Counted from the stretch's first letter, positions 30,427 to 39,103 are shown. The stretch: DNA of 64,000 nt from Micromonospora_J zhanjiangensis (GCF_042650605.1 NZ_JBHSBN010000015.1:62001-126000); one strand, 5' to 3'. Numbers and translations are program-made. Notes: generated by a model from the sequence alone, not told the origin.

Positions 30427-31388
30427 AGCGCCTCCCCTTCGGTGCTGGTTCGGTGTCGCCCGGCCACCGGGGTACCGGACCGGTCGGCGGCCGTGCGCAG
30501 GAAGGTCAGCGAGTCGCGGGCGACGGTGGGCGCGGCGTGCGAGTGCCGGGGTAGTTCGACGGCGACCAGGCCGGGATAGCCGGCGGCGGCGAGGGCCGCC
30601 AGCACCGGCGGGAAGTCGATCTCGCCGGTGCCGAACTCCAGGTGCTCGTGCGTGCCCCGGCGCATGTCGTCGATCTGCACGTTGACCAGGTACGGCGCCA
30701 CCGCCGCGACACAGTCCGGTACGGGCAGCGGCTCCAGGCAGCGGCAGTGCCCGACGTCCAGGGTGATGCCGAAGCCGGGCGGCTCGCCCAGCGCCCGGCG
30801 CAGCCGGTGCCAGCCGGCGATGTCCTCGACCAGCATGCCCGGCTCGGGCTCGAAGCCGAGCGGCACGCCGGCCGCGTCCGCCGCCGACACGACCTCGGCG
30901 CAGCCGGCCACCAGCCGGTCCCAGGCGGTCGCCTCGTCCACCGCGGCCGGTCGTACGCCGGCCCAGCAGGAGACCGCCTCGGCGCCCAGGTCGGCGCCGA
31001 TCCGTACGGCCCGGCGCAGGAAGTCCACCCGGCGGGACGGATCGTCGTCCAGGAAGGTCGGTGCGTGCTTGCGCCACGGGTCGAGCAGGTACCGGGCGCC
31101 GGTCTCGATCACCAGGCCCAGCCCCAGGGCGTCGAGCCGCCGGCCGACCGCGGCCACCCGGGCGGCCAGCCCCGGCGCGTACGGGTCGAGGTGGTCGTGG
31201 TCCAGGGTCAGCGCCACGCCGACGTAGCCCAGGTCGGCGAGCACCCCGAGGGCGTCGTGCAGCCGGTGGTTGGCGAACCCGTTCGTGCCGTACCCGAACC
31301 GCAGTCCGGCACCGGCGGTGGCTCCGGCCGAAGCGGCGGACGGGCCGGTCGCGGCGGGAGCGGTGGACGGGTCGGTCGGGGTGGTCAT
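30402..31388 (-). CDS. Second sugar phosphate isomerase/epimerase-like TIM barrel in the Ebo operon
   Basis: This 328-residue xylose-isomerase-like protein follows a ~28-residue Thr/Ala/Pro-rich, low-complexity leader. The core starts LRFGYGTNGFANHRLHDALGVLADLGYVGVALTLDHDHLDPYAPG. Putative metal ligands lie in LGFEPEPGMLVEDIAGW, ITLDVGHCRCLEPLP, VNVQIDDMRRGTHEHLEFGTGEIDF and VAVELPRHSHAAP. It probably isomerises or epimerises a sugar or cyclitol-like intermediate together with EboE, with which it shares a fold but little sequence. Its start overlaps the UbiA stop (ATGA) and its end overlaps the EboA start by 25 bp. Confidence 0.85.
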   Translation of the reverse strand: MTTPTDPSTAPAATGPSAASAGATAGAGLRFGYGTNGFANHRLHDALGVLADLGYVGVALTLDHDHLDPYAPGLAARVAAVGRRLDALGLGLVIETGARYLLDPWRKHAPTFLDDDPSRRVDFLRRAVRIGADLGAEAVSCWAGVRPAAVDEATAWDRLVAGCAEVVSAADAAGVPLGFEPEPGMLVEDIAGWHRLRRALGEPPGFGITLDVGHCRCLEPLPVPDCVAAVAPYLVNVQIDDMRRGTHEHLEFGTGEIDFPPVLAALAAAGYPGLVAVELPRHSHAAPTVARDSLTFLRTAADRSGTPVAGRHRTSTEGEALCTRNPTN

Positions 31389-32341
31389 GTCGGGCTGATC
31401 TTCCGGGCGAGGCGGCGGCCCAGCGGCGCGGCGGCGGCGACGGCCAGGCCGAGCAGGCCGGCACCGGCGCGGGCCACCAGCGCGCCCTGCAGCGCGGGCA
31501 GGCCGGTGATGCCGGCGCCGACCGCGGCCCGGACCCGGGAGGCGACCGGTTCGGCGGCCACCCGGGCCTGGGCGGCGCCGTACTGCGCGGCGTACCAGCC
31601 GGCCAGCGCCACCGGCAGCACGGTCGACCATCCCACCGGGCCGGTCGACCGGTCGGTCGGCCAGGACGACCGTCGCGCCGCCCGGGCGGGGCCACCGGGC
31701 CGGGCCGCGGCGGCGGCGACCGCGGCGGTGCCGGCCAGGGTGACCAGCGGCAGCCGGCGGTCCGCACCGGCCACCTCGCGGCGGGACAGCGCGGTGACCG
31801 TCCAGGTGTGCGCCGCCACGGTGATCGCAGCCGGGACCGCCCGGGCCGGCCGGCCCGGGGTCGCGCCGAGCAGCACGTCCAGGCCGCGGCAGGCGGCCAT
31901 CACGGCCGGACCGGCCGCGGTGTTCTTGGCGGCCAGGTCGTAGGCCCAGACGGTGGCCGCCAGCGGCGCCGCCACGGCCAGCGCCCGGCGCCCGCCGGCC
32001 AGGCCGGCCACGGCCAGCCCGGCCGCGGTGAGGCCGACGGAGAGGCCGAGCGCGGTGCCGGCTGACACCCGGCCGCTGGGGATCGGCCGCTCCGGTCGTT
32101 CGCGGGCGTCCAGCCGCCGGTCGGCCCAGTCGTTGGCCGCCATCCCGGCCCAGTAGAGCAGCACCGAGGCGCCGGCCAGGCCGGCCGCGGCCGGTCCGAC
32201 CCGCCCCGCGGCCGCCGCCCCGGCGAGCACGTCACCCGGTACGGACAGCGCCGCCGGCGCCCGCACCAACTCCACCAGGTCGGCCAGCCGCGGCCGATCC
32301 GGTCCCCGTTCGACGGCCGACGGGCCGGGCCGGGAGGTCAA
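31385..32341 (-). CDS. UbiA-family prenyltransferase (EboC-like)
   Basis: This ~318-residue membrane protein with about eight hydrophobic segments has the UbiA Asp-rich motif NDWADRRLDARERPERPIPSG and a second acidic/aromatic site near VWAYDLAAKNTAAGPAVMAACRGLDVLLG. UbiA enzymes attach polyprenyl chains to aromatic or cyclic acceptors in the membrane. I recall this sequence type as the SCO3242-like family next to inositol phosphate synthase in streptomycetes. The start is uncertain: TTG 32341 gives a TTGA overlap with the synthase stop, while a GTG at 32389 would overlap by 52 bp. It is the probable partner of the operon's polyprenyl diphosphate synthase. Confidence 0.88.
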   Translation of the reverse strand: MTSRPGPSAVERGPDRPRLADLVELVRAPAALSVPGDVLAGAAAAGRVGPAAAGLAGASVLLYWAGMAANDWADRRLDARERPERPIPSGRVSAGTALGLSVGLTAAGLAVAGLAGGRRALAVAAPLAATVWAYDLAAKNTAAGPAVMAACRGLDVLLGATPGRPARAVPAAITVAAHTWTVTALSRREVAGADRRLPLVTLAGTAAVAAAAARPGGPARAARRSSWPTDRSTGPVGWSTVLPVALAGWYAAQYGAAQARVAAEPVASRVRAAVGAGITGLPALQGALVARAGAGLLGLAVAAAAPLGRRLARKISPT

Positions 32342-33483
32342 CGGGGGCCGGTCCCGAGTCGGCGCACCAGGTCGCACAGGATGGCCCACTGCTCGGCCAG
32401 CGAATGTCCGCCGGCTCCGAGCGGGTCCTTGAAGAAGAAGGCCAGCTCGGGCAGCGGGCCACCGCGCCCGGCCCGGTGCGCGGCGGCGGTGATCCGGGCC
32501 AGGTCCAGCACCAGCGGGGCGGCCAGTGCCGAGTCGCAGCCGTGCCAGGTGAACTCCATCCGCATCGGGGTGCCGAGGAACCCGGAGAACGTGATCAGGT
32601 CCCAGGCGGTCTTGAAGTCGCCGATGTCGTCCACGTACTCGATCCGGGTGGTGCCCTGCGGGAGATAGCCGAGGGTCTCGCCGAGCACCCGCTGCTTGCT
32701 GGCCGCCTTCGCGGCGTTGGCGGCCGGGTCGGCCAGGTTCGCGCCGTCCCCGCCGCCGAGCAGGTTGACCCCGGACCAGGTCCGGACGGCCAGGTTGCGC
32801 ATCGCGAACATCGGCGCCAGCACCGATTTCACCAGCGTCTCCCCGGTCTTGCCGTCGCTGCCGGCGTACGGCACCCGCTCCCGGACCGCCAACTCGTCCA
32901 GGGCCGGCAACCGCGCCCCGGTCGACGGGGTGAAATCGACGAACGGGCAGCCGGCCCGGAACGCCGCGTACGCCGCCAGCGAGCTGGGCGGCAGCACGGC
33001 GCCCGGTGCGGCCAACGCCTCGACCAGGGCGGCCAGGTCGTCGTGCGCCGGGTGCGGTGCCGCGGCCGGCTCGGTGGACGCGACGTTGACCACCACCACC
33101 CGGTCCAGTCGGTGCCTGTCCCGGAACGCCGCCAGGTCGGCTTCCATCGCCGCGGCGACCTCGGCCTGCCGGTCGCCCTCCGGGACCGGCCGCAGGTCGT
33201 CCTCGACGGCGTGCAGCTCGTCGGTCAGGGCGGTCACCAGCCGGCCGGGGAGCACTCCAGCGGCGGCCAGCGCCTCGGCCTTCTTGGACAGCGGGGTGGT
33301 CACCACGTCGTGCCCGCCGAAGACCAGCTCACTGAGGCCCGGCAGGGCGGGACCGCGCAGCTGGGGAAGTTCGCAGACACAGCCGACCGGTTCGGCCAGC
33401 CCGGCCCGCAACGCGAGCGCGCCGACCATGCTCGTGACGGCGACCGAGCCTCGTGCCCCGATCAACCAGACGCCTGTGGCCAT
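32338..33483 (-). CDS. Inositol-3-phosphate synthase (MIPS)
   Basis: This 381-residue NAD-dependent enzyme converts glucose-6-phosphate to inositol-3-phosphate. The N-terminal Rossmann region is GVWLIGARGSVAVTSMVGAL. Active-site motifs are GSDGKTGETLVKSVLAPMF, NLLGGGDGANLADPA, SKQRVL and TWHGCDSALAAPLVLDL. ATG 33483 has an AAGGAG ribosome-binding site, so it opens the Ebo-type operon. In other ebo loci a dehydroquinate-synthase-like cyclase (EboD) is sometimes present; here MIPS sits in the cyclase position, so an inositol-derived product is plausible but unproven. A housekeeping MIPS for phosphatidylinositol may exist elsewhere. Confidence 0.92.
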   Translation of the reverse strand: MATGVWLIGARGSVAVTSMVGALALRAGLAEPVGCVCELPQLRGPALPGLSELVFGGHDVVTTPLSKKAEALAAAGVLPGRLVTALTDELHAVEDDLRPVPEGDRQAEVAAAMEADLAAFRDRHRLDRVVVVNVASTEPAAAPHPAHDDLAALVEALAAPGAVLPPSSLAAYAAFRAGCPFVDFTPSTGARLPALDELAVRERVPYAGSDGKTGETLVKSVLAPMFAMRNLAVRTWSGVNLLGGGDGANLADPAANAAKAASKQRVLGETLGYLPQGTTRIEYVDDIGDFKTAWDLITFSGFLGTPMRMEFTWHGCDSALAAPLVLDLARITAAAHRAGRGGPLPELAFFFKDPLGAGGHSLAEQWAILCDLVRRLGTGPR

Positions 33484-33824
33484 GTCCGCTCCTTAGGATC
33501 GGGAGGAGTACCTGATCGAGAGCCGAAAATAACATTGATCGAGGTCTATTTGTCCAGGATTCCCGCCCGCCCGACCGGAGTCGGGCGGGCGGGACCGGCA
33601 GGCCAGGCCGGTCGGCGTCGCGACCTCGCCTCCCCCGCACTGCCGGCTGCCTGGCCCCGGACGGCCGATCGTCGCGCCGTCCGGGGATCCGCGCCCTCCC
33701 GGTACCGACCGCACCCGACCGCGGGGCGCAACCGCGGCCGTCCCTCGCCGGCCGGCCCGGGAAGCCTGTTCATCGGGTGGACGCTCCGCCGGGCGGGGCG
33801 ACCACGGTTCGGGTGGGCCGCTCG
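33484..33824. other. Promoter region of the Ebo-type operon and 3' flank of the Gfo/Idh gene
   Basis: 341 bp with no convincing gene. The part nearest MIPS holds TGATCGAG twice (33513-33520 and 33536-33543) around an AAAATAACATT stretch, likely the promoter. A long GC hairpin lies at 33562-33593. The remaining ~230 bp show only unsupported short frames. Confidence 0.5.
33562..33593 (-). terminator. Hairpin terminator between sugar-uptake operon and Ebo-type operon
   Basis: CCCGCCCGCCCGA-N6-TCGGGCGGGCGGG is a perfect 13-bp stem, 231 bp past the Gfo/Idh stop and 79 bp before the MIPS start. It probably separates the two operons. Confidence 0.6.
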
Positions 33825-35042
33825 TCAGGCCGCGACCGGCGCCAACGACGGTTCCACGTCGGTCCACGAGGAGCCCGCACCCGCCGACCGCTGTACCGCG
33901 TCCAGCACCAGCTGGACCTGCAGGGCGTCGGCGAACGAGGGCGTCGGGTCGGTCTCGGTGGCGATCGCCTCCAGGAAGTCGCGCATCTGGTGGGTGAACG
34001 AGTGCTCGTACCCGATCAGGTGGCCCGGTGGCCACCAGGCCGACAGGTACGGGTGGTCCGGCTCGGTCATCAGGATCCGGGTGAAACCCTGCTCGGTGCC
34101 GGCGGCGGTGCCGTCGTAGAACTCCAGCTCGTTCAGGCGTTCCAGGTCGAACGCCAGGCTGCCGAGCGAGCCGTTGACCTCGACCCGCAGCGCGTTCTTG
34201 CGCCCGGTGGCGAACCGGCTCGCCTCGTAACTGGCCACCGCCCCGCCGTCCAGCCGGGCGATGAACAACGCGGCGTCGTCGACGGTGACCGGGCCGGTGG
34301 CCCGCCCCTCGGGCGAGTCACCGTCCACGGTGGCCGCGAGCCCGCTGGAGCCGGCCGGCAGCGGACGTTCCTTGACGAACGTCTCGGTCAGCGCGCTGAC
34401 CCCGGCGATCCGCTGACCGGTCACGAACTGGGTCAGGTCGATGATGTGCGCGCCGATGTCGCCCAGCGCGCCCGACCCGGCCCGGTCCTTCTGCAACCGC
34501 CAGACCAGCGGGAACTGCGGATCGACGATCCAGTCCTGCAGGTAGACGGCGCGGACGTGCCGGACCGTGCCGATCCGGCCGGCGGCCACCAGTTGCCGCA
34601 TCATGGTCACCGCCGGCACCCGCCGGTAGTTGTACCCGCACATCGACCGGATCCCGGCCGCCCGCGCCCGGTCCGCCGCCGCGACCATGGCACGGGCCTC
34701 GTCGACCGTGTTAGCCAGCGGCTTCTCGCACAGCACGTGCTTGCCTGCCTCGAGCGCGGCGATGGCGATCTCGGCATGGCTGTCGCCGGGGGTGCAGACG
34801 TCCACCACGTCGATGTCGTCCCGGGTGACCAGATCCCGCCAGTCGGTGGTGTACCCGGCCCAGCCGAGCCGGTCGGCGGCGGTGGCCACCTGCCCGGGGT
34901 CACGGCCGCAGATCAGCGCCGTCCGGGCCCGGACCGGCAGGTCGTACACCCGGTTCACGGTGCGCCACGCCTGTGAGTGCGCGGCGCCCATGAAGGCGTA
35001 GCCGACCATGCCGATCCGCAGTTCGTTGTCGCTAGTGGACAC
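33825..35042 (-). CDS. Gfo/Idh/MocA family oxidoreductase
   Basis: This 405-residue NAD(P)-dependent sugar or cyclitol dehydrogenase-like protein has the Rossmann start LRIGMVGYAFMGAAHSQAW, the family EKP motif in GKHVLCEKPLANTVDEARAM, and the catalytic-region GDIGAHIIDLTQFVTG (Asp/His pair). Members oxidise inositol, glucose or glycosides, including C3 oxidation of glycosides. It follows the substrate-binding protein by 21 bp and ends the ROK-ABC operon, so it should act on the imported ligand. Inositol is an attractive guess because MIPS is next door, but glycosides fit equally well. Confidence 0.9.
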   Translation of the reverse strand: MSTSDNELRIGMVGYAFMGAAHSQAWRTVNRVYDLPVRARTALICGRDPGQVATAADRLGWAGYTTDWRDLVTRDDIDVVDVCTPGDSHAEIAIAALEAGKHVLCEKPLANTVDEARAMVAAADRARAAGIRSMCGYNYRRVPAVTMMRQLVAAGRIGTVRHVRAVYLQDWIVDPQFPLVWRLQKDRAGSGALGDIGAHIIDLTQFVTGQRIAGVSALTETFVKERPLPAGSSGLAATVDGDSPEGRATGPVTVDDAALFIARLDGGAVASYEASRFATGRKNALRVEVNGSLGSLAFDLERLNELEFYDGTAAGTEQGFTRILMTEPDHPYLSAWWPPGHLIGYEHSFTHQMRDFLEAIATETDPTPSFADALQVQLVLDAVQRSAGAGSSWTDVEPSLAPVAA

Positions 35043-35063
35043 AGTGAGGTCTCCCCCCGTACG

Positions 35064-36131
35064 TCAGAACCCGAGCTTGCTGTAGGTGCCCGCGTTCTCC
35101 TTGGTGATGGTCTCCGACGCCAGCGTGATCTCCTTGGGCACCTGGAGTTCCACCAGGTCGGACATGCCCTTGCCCTGACCGATCAGCCGGGCCAGCGAGA
35201 TCGCCGAGGAGGCCATCGACGGGCTGTAGGTGACGGTCGCCTTCAGCACGCTGTTGTCCGCCTGGATCGCGTCGATCGCCGCCTTGGAACCGGCACCGCC
35301 GACCATGAAGAACTCGGAACGGTTGGCCTGCTTGATCGCCGCCAGCACGCCGATGCCCTGGTCGTCGTCGTGGTTCCAGAGCGCGTCCATCTTGGGCAGC
35401 GCCTGCAGCAGCTGGGAGGCCTCGGACTGGCCGGTGTCGGCGGTGAACCGGGCCGCCCGCCGGTTGGCCACCTTGAACCCGAAGGTGGCCAGCTCGGCCT
35501 TGAAGCCGGCGGACCGTTCCTGGGTCAGTTCCAACTCGTCCATGCCGGCGATCTCGCCGATGATCGGGTTGGTCACGTTCTTCGCCTTGAGCTGCTCGCC
35601 GATGAAGCGGCCGGCCGAGACGCCCATGCCGTAGTTGTCGCCCTTGATCTGCAACCGGTAGGCGAGCGCGTCCGGGAAGGCCCGGTCCAGGTTCACCACC
35701 GGGATGCCGGCCTTCATCGCCTCCAGGCCGAACGCGTTGAGTTCCTTGCCGTCGTGCGGCAGCAACACGATCACGTCCGGCTTCTGCGCGATCAAGGTCG
35801 ACAGCGCCGCCCGCTGGGCCGCCGCGTCCGCGCCGGCCTCGACCGACTTCAGCTCCACGTCCTTGTACGCCGCGGCCTGCGCCTTGGCGTTGTTGGTGAT
35901 GGCTGCGATCCAGCCGTGGTCGGCGGCCGGCGCGGAGAAGCCGATGGTGACCTTCTTGCCGGGCTCGGCGTTGCCGGTGGCCCCGGCGTCCTTGACCTGG
36001 GCGTTGTTCGGCGCGGCCTCGTTACTGGTGCAACCGGTGAGCAGGGCGCCCGCGCCGAGCGCGGCGCCGCCGAGCAGCAACCGGCGACGTGACAGGTCCC
36101 GCACGGGCCGGAGCGGGTCGTGCTGTGTCAT
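35064..36131 (-). CDS. CUT2-type sugar ABC transporter substrate-binding lipoprotein
   Basis: This 355-residue periplasmic-binding-protein-fold lipoprotein has a twin-arginine-like leader (LSRRRLLLGGAALGAGALLTGC) ending in the lipobox cysteine. The mature part KKVTIGFSAPAADHGWIAAITNNAKAQAA belongs to the ribose/galactose/inositol-binding group (type I fold). Ligand-contact residues are likely in IPVVNLDRAF and WNHDDDQGIGVL. It delivers the sugar to the permease and ATPase encoded just upstream (90-bp gap). Confidence 0.92.
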   Translation of the reverse strand: MTQHDPLRPVRDLSRRRLLLGGAALGAGALLTGCTSNEAAPNNAQVKDAGATGNAEPGKKVTIGFSAPAADHGWIAAITNNAKAQAAAYKDVELKSVEAGADAAAQRAALSTLIAQKPDVIVLLPHDGKELNAFGLEAMKAGIPVVNLDRAFPDALAYRLQIKGDNYGMGVSAGRFIGEQLKAKNVTNPIIGEIAGMDELELTQERSAGFKAELATFGFKVANRRAARFTADTGQSEASQLLQALPKMDALWNHDDDQGIGVLAAIKQANRSEFFMVGGAGSKAAIDAIQADNSVLKATVTYSPSMASSAISLARLIGQGKGMSDLVELQVPKEITLASETITKENAGTYSKLGF

Positions 36132-36221
36132 GACGACCTCCTGTGTCAGGGGAATCAGGCGAACAAGGGTGTGACGGTCCCGGCCGGTGCCGTGTCGGCA
36201 CCCGCCCGGGGTTACGGGGCG

Positions 36222-37505
36222 TCAGGTCGTCGAGGTGACCCGGTTCCGTGCCAGGAACTGTGTGAGTGACTTGAACCGGAACTGCTGGACCAGGACGGCG
36301 GCGACGATGATCCCGCCCTTGACCATGTTCTGGGATTCGACGGAGAGGCCGTTGATGGCGAACAGGTTGGTGATGGTGGCGAAGATGACCACCCCGAGCA
36401 GGGAACCGATGATGGTGCCCCGCCCGCCGGACAACAGCGTCCCGCCGATGATCACGGCGGCGATCGCGTCGAGTTCGTAGAGGTTGGCCATCGCCGCCTG
36501 GGCCGAGGTGGCCTGGGAGGTGAGCATGATGGCGGCGATCCCGCAGCACAGCCCGGACAACCCGTAGAGCAGCACGGTCTGGAACCGGACGTTGATGCCG
36601 GCCAGCCGGGCCGCCTCGGCGTTCCCGCCGATCGCCACGGTACGGCGACCGAAGGTGGTGCGGTTGAGCAGCACCCAGCCGGCGGCGCCGACCAGCGCCA
36701 GGATGTAGACCAGCAGCGGGATGCCGAACAGGCTGTTGCTGGCGATGTCGTTGATGGTGGTGTTGGTGGACACCTGGGTCTGCTTGTTGGAGATCTCCGC
36801 GGCCAGGCCCCGGGCGGCCACCAGCATCGCCAGCGTCGCGATGAACGGCACCAACCGCCCGTACGAGATGAGCACCCCGTTGACCAGTCCGACGCAGAGC
36901 CCGACGACCAGGGCGCAGAACACCATTCCGGCGGCGCCGTAGCTCTGCGTCGCCAGGGTGGTGCACCAGACGCCGGCCAGCGCGACGATGGCGCCCACCG
37001 ACAGGTCGATCCCGCCACCGATGATCACGAAGGTCATCCCGACCGTCACCACGCCGACCACCGAGGCCAGCTTCAGGATCGACAGGACGTTGTTCCACAC
37101 CCAGGCCGGGTCGCCGTACAGGTCGGGTTTGGTGACGGCGCCGATGACGATCAGCGCCACCAGCACCCCGACCAGGGCGAGGTTACGGCGTACCGATTCG
37201 CTGGCGTCGCCATGCCACCACCCGCCGCCGGTCTGCCGGTGCCCGGCATCGGCCGGCGCCGGCTCCGCGACCGCCACCGGCGACGACTGCGCGGGCAGGT
37301 CCGCCGACTGGTCCGGCACCGCAGTCTCGCTCATGCTGAGCACCCCCGGCACGCCCTCACGGCCCTCGCTGCGCTCGGTGCGTTCGGTCATGCCGAGCTG
37401 ACCTGGCACGCCCTCACGGCCCTCGCTGCGCTCGGTGCGTTCGGTCATGCCGAGCTGACCTGGCACGCCCTCACGGCCCTCGCTGCGCTCGGTGCGTTCG
37501 GTCAT
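36222..37505 (-). CDS. CUT2-type sugar ABC transporter permease with repeat-derived N-terminus
   Basis: This is an RbsC-like membrane protein with about ten TM helices (VVGVVTVGMTFVIIGGGIDLSVGAIVALAGV is the conserved segment; GGTLLSGGRGTIIGSLLGV near the end is the coupling motif). The ATG at 37505 overlaps the ATPase stop as ATGA. However, the first 57 residues are three copies of a 19-residue repeat, MTERTERSEGREGVPG plus 3, encoded by a 57-bp tandem repeat. The more usual start would be MSETAVPDQSAD at 37334. Either the cytoplasmic N-terminus carries these repeats or translation begins at an internal ATG. Confidence 0.9.
   Translation of the reverse strand: MTERTERSEGREGVPGQLGMTERTERSEGREGVPGQLGMTERTERSEGREGVPGVLSMSETAVPDQSADLPAQSSPVAVAEPAPADAGHRQTGGGWWHGDASESVRRNLALVGVLVALIVIGAVTKPDLYGDPAWVWNNVLSILKLASVVGVVTVGMTFVIIGGGIDLSVGAIVALAGVWCTTLATQSYGAAGMVFCALVVGLCVGLVNGVLISYGRLVPFIATLAMLVAARGLAAEISNKQTQVSTNTTINDIASNSLFGIPLLVYILALVGAAGWVLLNRTTFGRRTVAIGGNAEAARLAGINVRFQTVLLYGLSGLCCGIAAIMLTSQATSAQAAMANLYELDAIAAVIIGGTLLSGGRGTIIGSLLGVVIFATITNLFAINGLSVESQNMVKGGIIVAAVLVQQFRFKSLTQFLARNRVTSTT
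37335..37505 (-). repeat. 57-bp tandem repeat (3 copies) at the permease start
   Basis: Three in-frame 57-bp units each begin ATGACCGAACGC. Copies 1 and 2 are the same, and copy 3 diverges only in its last third. The unit resembles a sequence common in Micromonosporaceae intergenic DNA (from memory), so it may have been captured and amplified here. Confidence 0.9.
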
Positions 37506-39103
37506 GCCGCTTCCCCCTCCAACAGGGACCCCGCCATGACGAGGTCGAGCACGGTGTCTTCGTCGAGTTCGCCGGCCGGTGCCTCGTGCACCACCCGGCC
37601 CTCCCGCATGACCAGCACCCGATCGGCCAGGCCGAGCACCTCGGGCACCTCGCTGGAGACCAGCAGGACGCCCACGCCCTGTCCGGCCAGCGCCTGGATC
37701 ACCTGGTAGAGCTCGGCCCGGGCGCCGACGTCGACACCCCGGGTCGGCTCGTCGAGCAGCAGCAGCCGGGTGTCGCCGAGCAGCCAGCGGGCGACCACCA
37801 CCTTCTGCTGGTTGCCGCCGGACAGGGTGCGCACCGGCCGGCGTACGTCGCGCGGGCGCAACTCCAGCGTGTCGGCCAGCCGGTCGGCCTCGGCCCGTTC
37901 CCGACCGGCGTCGGTGAAGCCGAGCCGGGCGTAGCGCCCGAAGGTGGAGAGGGTGACGTTGCGGTAGATCGGCTCGCCCAGCAGCAGCGCCTGGCTCTTG
38001 CGCTCCTCGGGAGCCATCCCCATGCCGGCCCGTACGGCCGCGCCGACGCTGCCCGGTCGGACCGGGCGGCCGGCCATCCGGACCGTGCCGGAGCTGGGCC
38101 GGCGGGCGCCGAAGATGGTCTCCAACAGCTCGGACCGGCCCGAGCCGACCAGGCCGGCGATGCCCACGATCTCCCCGGCACGCACCGACAGCGACACGTC
38201 GGCGAACTCGCCGGCGCGGCTCAGCCCGTCGACCCGGAGCAGTTCCTCCCGGTCGGCATCCGGGTCGCCGGACCGGGGCGGGAAGACGTACTCGATGGTC
38301 CGGCCGGTCATCCGGCTGACCAGCTCGCGGGTCGGGGTGTCCCGGGCGGGCAGGTTCGCCGCGGTGGTCCGGCCGTCCTTCAGGACGGTGACCCGGTCGC
38401 CGATCTCGCGGATCTCCTCCAAGCGGTGGCTGATGTAGATGACCGCGATGCCCTGGGCGGTCAGCTCCCGGATGATCCGGAACAGGTTGCCCACCTCGTC
38501 GTGGGCCAGCACCGCGCTGGGCTCGTCCATGATGATCAGTCGGGCCTCGTGGGACAACGCCCGGGCCATGCTGACGATCTGCTTACCGGCCGCGGGCAGC
38601 GACCGGACCATCCGCCGGGGCGGGATCTCGGGGTGTCCGAGCCGCCCGAGGATGGCCCGGGTGCGCCGGGCGATGTGTCCCCGCCGGATGAAGCCGAACC
38701 GGCGCGGTTCGTGGCCGAGGAAGGCGTTCTCCGCCACCGACAGGTCGTCGACCAGGTCCAGTTCCTGGTAGATGGTGGCGATGCCGGCCCGCATGGCGGC
38801 CTGCGGGTTGGCGAAGGTGACCGGCTCGCCGAGCCACTGCACCTGGCCCGAGTCGGGCCGGTGCGCCCCGGAGAGCACCTTGATCAGGGTGGACTTGCCG
38901 GCGCCGTTCTGCCCGAGCAGGCAGTGCACCTCGCCGGCCCGGACCTCCAGCTGCACGCCGTCCAGCGCGCGTACGCCGGGGAAGGTCTTCACCACGTCGG
39001 TGAGCCGCAGCACCACCTCGCCGGGTACGGCGTCGGCGGGCGCCTCGATCAGCGGTTGTCCGGTCATTTCGGGGTGCCTCCCCTCGTGCGCGGGGGCCGT
39101 CAT
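37502..39103 (-). CDS. CUT2-type sugar ABC transporter ATP-binding protein (tandem ATPase)
   Basis: This 533-residue double ATPase of the RbsA/MglA type has domain 1 with Walker A GQNGAGKST, signature region SLPAAGKQIVSMARAL and Walker B LIIMDEPSAVL. Domain 2 has a degenerate Walker A (GLVGSGRSELLETIFG), signature LSGGNQQKVVVARWL and Walker B LLLLDEPTRGVD. This asymmetry is normal for CUT2 sugar importers. ATG 39103 overlaps the ROK stop (ATGA); an internal ATG at 39067 also has a strong ribosome-binding site. It overlaps the permease start, so ROK-ATPase-permease are translationally coupled. Confidence 0.93.
   Translation of the reverse strand: MTAPAHEGRHPEMTGQPLIEAPADAVPGEVVLRLTDVVKTFPGVRALDGVQLEVRAGEVHCLLGQNGAGKSTLIKVLSGAHRPDSGQVQWLGEPVTFANPQAAMRAGIATIYQELDLVDDLSVAENAFLGHEPRRFGFIRRGHIARRTRAILGRLGHPEIPPRRMVRSLPAAGKQIVSMARALSHEARLIIMDEPSAVLAHDEVGNLFRIIRELTAQGIAVIYISHRLEEIREIGDRVTVLKDGRTTAANLPARDTPTRELVSRMTGRTIEYVFPPRSGDPDADREELLRVDGLSRAGEFADVSLSVRAGEIVGIAGLVGSGRSELLETIFGARRPSSGTVRMAGRPVRPGSVGAAVRAGMGMAPEERKSQALLLGEPIYRNVTLSTFGRYARLGFTDAGRERAEADRLADTLELRPRDVRRPVRTLSGGNQQKVVVARWLLGDTRLLLLDEPTRGVDVGARAELYQVIQALAGQGVGVLLVSSEVPEVLGLADRVLVMREGRVVHEAPAGELDEDTVLDLVMAGSLLEGEAA

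Noticed and set aside
33546..33773. Minus-strand frame in the gap before the inositol phosphate synthase
   Set aside because: It is Arg/Pro-rich low-complexity translation over the hairpin region, without a ribosome-binding site.
37335..37505. 57-bp repeats considered as a CRISPR array or promoter array
   Set aside because: The copies are directly adjacent without spacers and continue the coding frame of the permease from an ATGA overlap.
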